This document shows positions 33,918 through 39,885 of a stretch of 45,242 nucleotides of DNA, piece after piece. Origin of the DNA: an uncultured Bacillota bacterium (lineage in GTDB: Bacteria; Bacillota; Clostridia; Lachnospirales; Lachnospiraceae); contig CATWQE010000020.1 of assembly GCA_958352855.1 (NCBI GenBank), forward strand, positions 1-45,242. Direction: 5' to 3'. The position numbers and the translations under genes were made by a program. Each line of letters starts with the position of its first letter. Position 1 is the stretch's first letter. The notes beneath the pieces were generated by a model that did no database searches, was not told the origin of the DNA, and saw only the letters and a list, made by a program, of their open reading frames with translations.

Positions 33918-34193
33918 ATGATGTCAGATGAAGCATGCAAAACACCTTATTTACCCATTGGTTCCGTGGTTTTATTGAAAAACGGGAAAAAACGGGTGAT
34001 GATATACGGAAGAAAAATTAAAGAGAGAGACGGGGAAAAGGTTTATGATTATTTAGGATGCCTGTACCCGGAAGGCGCTTTAGATAGCGACAATGTTATA
34101 GTATTTGACCATGACCAGATACAGATGGTGTATTTTATAGGATTTCAGGATATGGAAGAATTGGTTTATCGTGCAAGGCTGCACGAGGTATAA
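33918..34193 (+). CDS. DUF4176 family protein
   Basis: The 91-aa product has the DUF4176 pattern: YLPIGSVVLLKNGKKRVMIYGR, then YDYLGCLYPEG, then NVIVFDHDQIQMVYFIGF. DUF4176 genes are frequent beside WXG100 and LXG-type effector genes in Firmicutes type VII loci, though their function is unclear. Three in-frame ATGs are possible (33909, 33918, 33921). 33918 is chosen because GGAGG (33904-33908) is 9 nt upstream, whereas it abuts 33909. It is compact, beta-rich and cytoplasmic, and directly precedes the candidate effector. Confidence 0.88.
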   Translation: MMSDEACKTPYLPIGSVVLLKNGKKRVMIYGRKIKERDGEKVYDYLGCLYPEGALDSDNVIVFDHDQIQMVYFIGFQDMEELVYRARLHEV

Positions 34194-34208
34194 AGGAGCA
34201 GGAGTTAG

Positions 34209-35168
34209 ATGGCAGAAAGATTTGAGATTCAGATAGCACAGGCAAAACGAATAGCAGAACGGTATACAAATACCAGCCGGACTATGGAAAACTACAGCAC
34301 ATCCATACAAAATATTTCAGGTTATCTTCATGGCTCTTCTTATGAAGGAATCAGACAGGTACTTCGGAGACTGGCAGAAGAAAACAGGATAAATGCAGAA
34401 AAGGTCAGAGCGCTGGAAGCCGCATTAAGCTCCTGTATGGAATTATATGAAGGTACAGAGAAAAGGATTCTTGACGGGGAAACTGCAAAAAAAGTGTCTG
34501 TTGAAACCGCAGGAGGAGAAAATGGCGGAAATGCCGGTGAGGAAGAAGACATTTGGGATTTCCTATGCGATGCCCTGATGCAGGTAATTGGCGGGGATTT
34601 CTATGATGATGGGAACTGGCTGGGGGTTTTGCTTAGTGTACTGGTAGGATGTATTCCAGTTGTAGGACAGCTTTGTGATGCCAGAGATGTTTTGGCAAAT
34701 ATCGGAAAACTTATTGATGACGGGCCTCAGGCATCTGAATGGATTGCTTTAATTTTTTCAGGGATAGCATTTGTTCCTTTGATAGGAGACTTATTGAAAC
34801 ATGGAGACGAAGGCGCAGATGCAGCAGGGGGAATTATCAAACATGGGGATGAATTGCTGAGTCCTTTGAAGAAATACGCAGATGAGTTCAACGATTTTAT
34901 GGATAAGAATATATTCAGTAAATTGGACGATTTCATTAGCGGACGTCCTACAGCAGAGAATATCCGAAATGCAGTAGAAGAATTTCTGAATAAGGATACA
35001 GGATTTTTTGAGATGACACCGAAAAAATATTTGAGGGATTTAATAAAAGCACTTAGCAAAGACACTCTCACTAATTGGGCTCAGGAACATCTTGATGATC
35101 AGGGAAATCAGAGTAGTGAAGAAATAGGAAGTGCAGTTAGAATCAGGAATTTTGTCTGGGCTGCATAG
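34209..35168 (+). CDS. Candidate type VII effector: helical N-terminal domain plus hydrophobic pre-toxin-like region (319 aa)
   Basis: The N-terminal ~90 residues are helical and WXG100-like in size, with a YEG turn (YLHGSSYEGIR) and a Yxxx[D/E] motif (YEGTE). An acidic Gly-rich linker follows (~100-115), then a hydrophobic block with two helix pairs marked by WLGVLLSVLVGCIPVVGQLCDARDVL (~137-162) and WIALIFSGIAFVPLIGDLLKHGDE (~178-201). Such IPVVG/DARD and IPGIGD motifs occur in the pretoxin regions of polymorphic toxins. The ~100 C-terminal residues match no toxin domain that I know. A ribosome-binding site AAAGGAGCAGG precedes the ATG. Neighbours (DUF4176 upstream, a small DUF3592 membrane protein downstream) fit a chaperone-effector-immunity arrangement, but the role is inferred. 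Confidence 0.75.
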   Translation: MAERFEIQIAQAKRIAERYTNTSRTMENYSTSIQNISGYLHGSSYEGIRQVLRRLAEENRINAEKVRALEAALSSCMELYEGTEKRILDGETAKKVSVETAGGENGGNAGEEEDIWDFLCDALMQVIGGDFYDDGNWLGVLLSVLVGCIPVVGQLCDARDVLANIGKLIDDGPQASEWIALIFSGIAFVPLIGDLLKHGDEGADAAGGIIKHGDELLSPLKKYADEFNDFMDKNIFSKLDDFISGRPTAENIRNAVEEFLNKDTGFFEMTPKKYLRDLIKALSKDTLTNWAQEHLDDQGNQSSEEIGSAVRIRNFVWAA

Positions 35169-35182
35169 AAAAGGAGAAAAAC

Positions 35183-35638
35183 ATGGATACTGGAATGTTA
35201 GTTATGTGTCTGGTAATCCCAGCTTTGGTTATTTTAGTGTTTCTGCTGTTCAGGCTTATTCTGGCGGATATGAAGTCAGGCAGGAAATACCGAAACGGGG
35301 CAGTCTGCATAGGAACTGTTATAGAACGAATGGAAGACTATAAAATAAGCGCTTACGGTAGCGGAGGTGCTGGAACGCATACCAGAACTTATAAACAATA
35401 TAAAGTAGAATATGAACTGAATGGAATCATATACCACGGAGTTCTCAGGACAAAAGAAAAAAATTTAGCGCCGGGTTCGCTGGTAAATGTGAAGTACGCT
35501 TATAATGAAAGAACAGGGCAGCCCCAGATTCTGGATCCTTCCAGAGGAGACAGGGTAAGGGAATTAGGAATCGGTGCAGCTTTGGGAGTGATTCTGGCTA
35601 TTATTTTAATTTTCCTGAAATCCAGGGGACTGATGTAG
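35183..35638 (+). CDS. DUF3592-like membrane protein
   Basis: The 151-aa product has an N-terminal membrane helix (~4-27), a central beta-rich domain (GAVCIGTVIERMEDYK, YKVEYELNGIIYHGVL, APGSLVNVKYAYNERTGQPQIL) and a C-terminal helix (~128-146). This is the pattern of DUF3592, a widespread domain of unknown function whose central part alternates strands between two membrane anchors. It begins 15 nt after the candidate effector. Two-helix membrane proteins next to type VII toxins are often immunity proteins, so that is possible, but DUF3592 proteins also occur elsewhere. Confidence 0.82.
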   Translation: MDTGMLVMCLVIPALVILVFLLFRLILADMKSGRKYRNGAVCIGTVIERMEDYKISAYGSGGAGTHTRTYKQYKVEYELNGIIYHGVLRTKEKNLAPGSLVNVKYAYNERTGQPQILDPSRGDRVRELGIGAALGVILAIILIFLKSRGLM

Positions 35639-35656
35639 GAAGGAAAACAGAGAAGT

Positions 35657-36232
35657 ATGTTAATAGCAGTAGTGATTGTTTTAGTTATTGTGATTCTGGT
35701 ATTACTTGGTGTTTTAATCTGGAAATGTACAGGGAATCAGGATGCCATGTCTATTCAGGGAAAAAGCGGAAAGGAAAAAAAGATATACATAAGCAATAAA
35801 GGTGCAGATGCAGACAGTGGAAGTCTGGGAGGCGGCAGTGGTGAATTGTTTAAGGGAACCAGTAAAGAGAAAATACCAACCATGGTACTTTCCGGTGAGC
35901 TGGCAGCTACTTGTGGACATGCCAGTTCCAGATATACCATTCGCCTTCGCAGTGTAAGCCATAGCAGGGAATTTCAGGGGAATTTTGTCAGGGAAATCAA
36001 AATAGGAAGAGCGGTGACCGGGAATGGACAATCCCCGGTTCTTCTGCTTCCTTTTTCTTCTGTTTCGAGAATCCACTGCAGAGTGTTTGCAGAGGGAAAT
36101 CAGATTTATGTGGAAGATTTAAATTCTTCTTATGGAACTTATGTAAACAATGTGAGAATTGTGAAACCAGAGGCGCTTCACAGTGGAGACGAGCTGACCC
36201 TAGGGTATGAGAAATTTTATGTAGAGATTTAA
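35657..36232 (+). CDS. Membrane-anchored FHA-domain protein (191 aa)
   Basis: An N-terminal membrane helix (~2-24) with no cleavage site is followed by a basic/Gly-rich linker (~30-70) and a C-terminal FHA domain (~105-190: IKIGRAVTGNGQSPVLL, SSVSRIHCRVF, VEDLNSSYGTYVNN). All core FHA residues (Gly-Arg, Ser-Arg-Ile-His, Asn) are seen, so phospho-Thr binding is expected. It is the fourth FHA protein of the locus and the last gene before a gap and hairpin. It probably docks phosphorylated partners to the inner face of the membrane (inferred). Confidence 0.9.
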   Translation: MLIAVVIVLVIVILVLLGVLIWKCTGNQDAMSIQGKSGKEKKIYISNKGADADSGSLGGGSGELFKGTSKEKIPTMVLSGELAATCGHASSRYTIRLRSVSHSREFQGNFVREIKIGRAVTGNGQSPVLLLPFSSVSRIHCRVFAEGNQIYVEDLNSSYGTYVNNVRIVKPEALHSGDELTLGYEKFYVEI

Positions 36233-36290
36233 AAATTGTCATCTGTCGGCTGAGCCATACCATTTATCGGAAACAACAGTATTTCTCACG

Positions 36291-36338
36291 GCCTCCTGTT
36301 ATGATGTGTTTAAAGAAAAACGCATCATAGCAGGAGGC
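36291..36338 (+). promoter_or_regulatory. 21-bp hairpin sequestering the ribosome-binding site of the next gene
   Basis: Nucleotides 36291-36311 pair with 36318-36338 across 21 positions (two G-U, no mismatches) around a 6-nt loop. The 3' arm ends CAGGAGGC, so the AGGAGG ribosome-binding site (36332-36337), six nt before the ATG at 36343, is fully buried. No T tract follows, so it is not an intrinsic terminator. Confidence 0.8.
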
Positions 36339-36342
36339 TCAT

Positions 36343-37017
36343 ATGAAAAATCTAAGACAATATATGGATACTTTCTATTTGCCTGCCCCGGAGGAATATA
36401 GAAAAATTCCCATTGGAACTTATAATGAAAAAATGGCAGAGGTAAAAAATTTATATCAGGAAGGGAGGTTTACAGAAAGGTTCATCATGCTTCAGGGAGC
36501 TTACCGTTTCCTGTTAAGCAGATTTCTGCTCAGACAGACAGAACTGGCAAAGATTGATCAGGAAATAGGAAAACATGAAGCAGAATTTTCAGAAATAGAG
36601 AGTGCGGAACAGGATATTTACCAGAAAAGCGATTTTATGGGACTTCGGTATTTGTATCTCAGAAATCCCGTACATGTAGAGCGTCTGGAAGAATCTCAGC
36701 TTAAATTTCTGGAATTCCTTCTAGATTCCTTTTCCAAAGAAAAGGCCAGAGAGGCAGTAGAACTTTTGAAAAGCACCTATAAAGATGTCCTTGCTTTTTC
36801 GGAGGAAACCTTGTTTCAGGAAACAGAGCTGTTTTCTTCTTTATATGGAGAGGGAAATGTTTTATCAGGAGTGCTGATTTTTGTGATTGCAGCAAGGACA
36901 ACAGCAGAAGGCAAGAGAATTCTTCTGGGATTGAAAAATCATCTGGAACCCATGCTTTCTATTTCTCTGAATATGCCAGTGCGGATTTGGATAAAATCCC
37001 CCTTGCGCTCTTCATAG
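36343..37017 (+). CDS. Hypothetical protein (224 aa) under an occluded ribosome-binding site
   Basis: The product starts MKNLRQYMDTFYLPAPEEYR and is largely helical, with charged coiled-coil-like segments (LLRQTELAKIDQEIGKHEAEFSEIES) and a hydrophobic patch near 175-190 (VLSGVLIFVIAARTTAEG) that is too short to be a sure membrane helix. No domain is recognised. The gene is intact, follows the FHA gene after 110 nt, and its 3' end contains the promoter of the cobW gene. Its location suggests the last member of the secretion locus, or an independent gene with translational control by the hairpin at 36291-36338. Function unknown. Confidence 0.7.
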   Translation: MKNLRQYMDTFYLPAPEEYRKIPIGTYNEKMAEVKNLYQEGRFTERFIMLQGAYRFLLSRFLLRQTELAKIDQEIGKHEAEFSEIESAEQDIYQKSDFMGLRYLYLRNPVHVERLEESQLKFLEFLLDSFSKEKAREAVELLKSTYKDVLAFSEETLFQETELFSSLYGEGNVLSGVLIFVIAARTTAEGKRILLGLKNHLEPMLSISLNMPVRIWIKSPLRSS

Positions 37018-37031
37018 AACAGTGCTATACT
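37003..37031 (+). promoter_or_regulatory. Promoter of the CobW operon
   Basis: TTGCGC (37003-37008) and TATACT (37026-37031) are 17 bp apart, with an extended TGC just before the -10. It overlaps the stop codon of the preceding gene. No obvious Zur box is recognised. Confidence 0.6.
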
Positions 37032-37048
37032 CCAGTTTAGACGGTACG

Positions 37049-37080
37049 AGGGGCGGAAGTAAAACTTTCGTCCCCTTTTA
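37049..37080 (+). terminator. Terminator or attenuator in the cobW leader
   Basis: AGGGGCGGAAG (37049-37059) pairs with CTTTCGTCCCCT (37065-37076; one bulged T, one G-U) and is followed by TTTA. It lies downstream of the predicted start site near 37038, so it may be an attenuator as well as the terminator of the upstream gene. A second small hairpin (TGTGTGC...GCGCACA) follows at ~37084-37102. Confidence 0.55.
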
Positions 37081-37127
37081 AAGTGTGTGCCTGTAGCGCA
37101 CAGTTTCCAAAGAAAGGAGCAGATAAC

Positions 37128-38288
37128 ATGACAAAAATAGATATTTTTTCAGGATTCCTGGGAGCAGGAAAAACCACATTAATTAAAAAATTACTCAGTG
37201 AAGCCTACAAAGGGGAACAGGTTGTTTTAATTGAAAACGAATTTGGAGAAATCGGCATTGACGGCGGATTTTTAAAAGAAGCAGGAATTGAAATCAGAGA
37301 AATGAATTCAGGATGCATTTGCTGTTCTCTGGTAGGGGATTTTGGAGAAGCGTTAAAAGAAGTGATTACAACATACCAGCCAGATAGAATCATCATTGAA
37401 CCATCAGGCGTTGGAAAATTATCTGATGTTATCAAGGCAGTTCAGAAGGTAGAAAATGAAGTTGACATAACATTAAACAGCTTTACCACAGTTGTGGATG
37501 TAACCAAATGCAAAATGTATATGAAAAATTTCGGGGAATTCTTCAGCAATCAGATTGAATATGCAGGCACTGTGATTTTGAGCCGTACAGATACTCCAAA
37601 AGCAACCGATGATAAGGTACAGACAGCAGTAGAACTCATTCGCTCCCTGAATAAAAAGGCAGCAGTGATTACCACACCTGTTGAACAGCTTTCAGGAGAA
37701 AAAATCCTGGATACCATGGAGCATAACCGTTCCCTGGAAAAAGAATTGATGGAAGAGGAAGCATGCCCGGTATGCGGCGGTCACCATCATCATGAGGAGC
37801 ATGAGCATCATCATCATGACCATGAAGAATGCGGTTGCGGCCACGACCACCACCACGAGGAGCATGAGCATCATCACCATGACCATGAAGAATGCGGTTG
37901 CGGCCATGACCACCACCACGAGGAGCATGAGCATCATCACCATGACCACGAAGGCTGTGGATGCGGTCATGACCATCACCATGAGGGTCATGAACACCAC
38001 CACCATCATGCAGATGAGGTATTTACAAGCTGGGGAAGGGAAACCATCAAGGCTTATACCCAGGAGGAAATTCAGAAGATTCTTGATATGCTTTCCACAG
38101 ATGACAGCTATGGCATGATTCTTCGTGCAAAAGGTATGGTAGCAGGAAAAGACGGACAGTGGATTTACTTTGACATGGTTCCGGGAGAAGCGGATATCAG
38201 AACAGGTTTTCCTGATTATACAGGCAGACTGTGTGTCATTGGCTCTAAGATTAAGGAAGAGAAGCTGGCTACATTGTTTGGCCTGTAA
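37128..38288 (+). CDS. CobW/COG0523 family metal-chaperone GTPase with His-rich repeat
   Basis: The 386-aa product has a P-loop GFLGAGKTTL, the family metal-binding motif GCICC (in MNSGCICCSLV), a Walker B-like IIIEPSGVG, and a C-terminal CobW_C domain. Between the two domains is an 80-residue His-rich insertion with three tandem 21-residue repeats (HHHHDHE, CGCGHDHHH), expected to bind Zn2+ or another soft metal. ATG 37128 is chosen because AAAGGAG lies just upstream; the in-frame 37083 start lies in the leader hairpins. COG0523 proteins insert or buffer metals, most often zinc, using GTP. It is followed by a second CobW-like GTPase, so a metal-homeostasis operon is likely. The metal itself is inferred. 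Confidence 0.92.
   Translation: MTKIDIFSGFLGAGKTTLIKKLLSEAYKGEQVVLIENEFGEIGIDGGFLKEAGIEIREMNSGCICCSLVGDFGEALKEVITTYQPDRIIIEPSGVGKLSDVIKAVQKVENEVDITLNSFTTVVDVTKCKMYMKNFGEFFSNQIEYAGTVILSRTDTPKATDDKVQTAVELIRSLNKKAAVITTPVEQLSGEKILDTMEHNRSLEKELMEEEACPVCGGHHHHEEHEHHHHDHEECGCGHDHHHEEHEHHHHDHEECGCGHDHHHEEHEHHHHDHEGCGCGHDHHHEGHEHHHHHADEVFTSWGRETIKAYTQEEIQKILDMLSTDDSYGMILRAKGMVAGKDGQWIYFDMVPGEADIRTGFPDYTGRLCVIGSKIKEEKLATLFGL
37806..37994 (+). repeat. Three tandem 63-bp repeats inside the CobW gene
   Basis: Three head-to-tail 63-bp units (37806-37868, 37869-37931, 37932-37994) encode 21 residues each. Units 1 and 2 are identical at protein level; unit 3 has two Glu-to-Gly changes. Number variation by slippage is likely between strains. 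Confidence 0.9.
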
Positions 38289-38326
38289 GATTATAAGACC
38301 AATCCATAGAAAGGAAGAAGAAACTC

Positions 38327-39283
38327 ATGACGGAAGACGAAATCAGAGTTCCCATATATTTTATGGCAGGATTTCTGGAAAGCGGGAAATCTACATTTCT
38401 GGATTTTACCATTGAACAGGAGTATTTTCAGATTGACGGTCAGACCCTTCTCATTCTCTGTGAAGAAGGAGAAGTAGAATTTGATGAGAAAAAATTAAGA
38501 AAAAGCAGAACAGCGGTGGAGGTTTTAAATAGTCTGGAAGAACTGACTCCAGAGCGTCTGGTGGCTTATGATGCTTTTTATTCCCCGGAGCGTGTGATTA
38601 TTGAATATAATGGCATGTGGCAGGTGAGCAAATTTGAGGAAATGCAGCTTCCAAAAGACTGGGGCATTGTGCAGCACATTGTAACGGTAGATGCAAGTAC
38701 CTTCCAGGTTTATATGAACAACATGAAATCTCTATTTGTAGAAATGGTGCGAAATGCAGACATGGTTCTGTTTAACCGCTGCCAGATGGATATGCCTCTT
38801 GCATCTTTTAGAAGAAGCGTGAAGGTAGTAAACCAGGGGGCAGAGATTATTTTTGAGGACGAAGAGGGCGAAATTGAGGATATTTTTGCAGAAGAGATGC
38901 CTTTTGATGTCAATGCAGATATTATTGATATTATGGACGAAGACTATGGAATCTGGTTTATTGATGCCATGGACCATCCAGAAACTTACGAAGGCAAAAA
39001 AGTGGCATTTACAGCTATGGTATTGAAGTCCAGAGAGCTTGCCAGAGATGTTTTTGTTCCGGGAAGAATGGCTATGACCTGCTGTGCAGATGATACCAGC
39101 TTTATTGGATATGTGTGCAAAAGCCCCATGGCAAAAACTTTGAAAACAGGAAAATGGGTGAAGGTGGTAGCTTCGGTAGATTATGAATATGTAGAATCCT
39201 ACCATGGGGAAGGTCCTGTGCTTACCGCCATTTCCATTGAACCAACAGAACCTTTGAAACAGGAATTGGTATACTTTAATTAA
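38327..39283 (+). CDS. CobW-like P-loop GTPase fused to a DUF1980/YcgQ-like domain
   Basis: The 318-aa product has an N-terminal CobW-like P-loop domain (AGFLESGKST at ~14-23; VIIEYNGMW in place of the usual EPSG) but lacks the CxCC metal motif and has a divergent guanine motif (FNRCQMD). The C-terminal ~110 residues (DHPETYEGKKVAFTAMVLKS, RMAMTCCADDTSFIGYVC, GKWVKVVASV) look like the C-terminal domain of TIGR03943/DUF1980 proteins such as Bacillus YcgQ, which is Zur-regulated together with the permease YcgR. The fusion therefore links a GTPase to a probable zinc-related OB-like domain. AAAGGAAG precedes the ATG. It follows the CobW gene by 38 nt, so both are likely co-transcribed and serve metal homeostasis. 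The precise function is inferred. Confidence 0.82.
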   Translation: MTEDEIRVPIYFMAGFLESGKSTFLDFTIEQEYFQIDGQTLLILCEEGEVEFDEKKLRKSRTAVEVLNSLEELTPERLVAYDAFYSPERVIIEYNGMWQVSKFEEMQLPKDWGIVQHIVTVDASTFQVYMNNMKSLFVEMVRNADMVLFNRCQMDMPLASFRRSVKVVNQGAEIIFEDEEGEIEDIFAEEMPFDVNADIIDIMDEDYGIWFIDAMDHPETYEGKKVAFTAMVLKSRELARDVFVPGRMAMTCCADDTSFIGYVCKSPMAKTLKTGKWVKVVASVDYEYVESYHGEGPVLTAISIEPTEPLKQELVYFN

Positions 39284-39293
39284 GGAGCAGCAT

Positions 39294-39881
39294 ATGTTTT
39301 TAATAGCAGGGCTTGGGAACCCAGGCAGACAATACGAGAAAACCAGACACAATATGGGGTTTGACACCATAGACGAACTGATTGACCGTCACCGGATTCC
39401 CCAGGGAGGGATTGCCCACAAAGCCATGTACGGCAAGGGGATGGTTGCAGGAGAGAAGGTTTTGGCAGTCAAGCCTCTCACTTATATGAATTTAAGCGGA
39501 GAGTCCTTGAGAGAGTGGGTGAATTATTACAAGCTGGACCCGGAAACGGAGATGATTGTGATTTATGATGATATTGACCTGGAGCCGGGACAGATACGCA
39601 TCCGGAAAAAGGGCAGCGCAGGAGGCCATAATGGCATTAAGAGCATTATTGCCCAGCTTGGCACACAGAACTTTTACCGTATTAAGGTAGGAGTGGGAGC
39701 AAAGCCCAAGGGATGGGATTTGGCAGATTATGTGCTGGGAAGATTTTCCCCTGAGGAGAGAATCGCAGTGGACAAAGCCATTGGCGATGCAGCAGACGCA
39801 GTGGAAATGATTTTAAGAGATGGCATCGAAGCTACCATGAATCATTATAACCGAAAAAACAAGCAGGAACAACAGGAGTAA
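39294..39881 (+). CDS. pth: Peptidyl-tRNA hydrolase
   Basis: The 195-aa product has all Pth signatures: LGNPGRQYEKTRHNMGFDTID (catalytic His in the TRHN motif), KPLTYMNLSGES, VIYDDIDLEPGQIRIRKKGSAGGHNGIKSI (second conserved Asp), and the C-terminal AVE helix. It hydrolyses the ester bond of peptidyl-tRNAs released prematurely from ribosomes and is essential. TAAGGAGC stands just before the ATG. It begins 10 nt after the CobW-DUF1980 gene and is followed 4 nt later by mfd; the pth-mfd order is conserved in Firmicutes. Confidence 0.97.
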   Translation: MFLIAGLGNPGRQYEKTRHNMGFDTIDELIDRHRIPQGGIAHKAMYGKGMVAGEKVLAVKPLTYMNLSGESLREWVNYYKLDPETEMIVIYDDIDLEPGQIRIRKKGSAGGHNGIKSIIAQLGTQNFYRIKVGVGAKPKGWDLADYVLGRFSPEERIAVDKAIGDAADAVEMILRDGIEATMNHYNRKNKQEQQE

Positions 39882-39885
39882 GATT

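Noticed and set aside
34209..35168. LXG-type toxin
   Set aside because: The N-terminal helical domain is about 90 residues, shorter than a ~200-residue LXG domain, and no LXG motif is present.
36291..36338. Intrinsic terminator after the FHA gene
   Set aside because: Neither strand has a T tract after the stem, and the 3' arm coincides with the ribosome-binding site of the next gene.
37032..37127. Cobalamin or other named riboswitch before the CobW gene
   Set aside because: The leader is under 100 nt and shows none of the conserved B12-box or other class motifs I know. Only simple hairpins are present.
37806..37994. Tandem repeats that could be taken for a CRISPR array
   Set aside because: The units are directly adjacent, with no spacers, and encode a His-rich protein in frame.
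37692..38009. Minus-strand open frame of 105 codons rich in Val and Met, and a plus-strand frame rich in Met/Thr, over the His-rich region
   Set aside because: Both are mirror images of the His-codon tandem repeat in the CobW gene. They have no ribosome-binding site.
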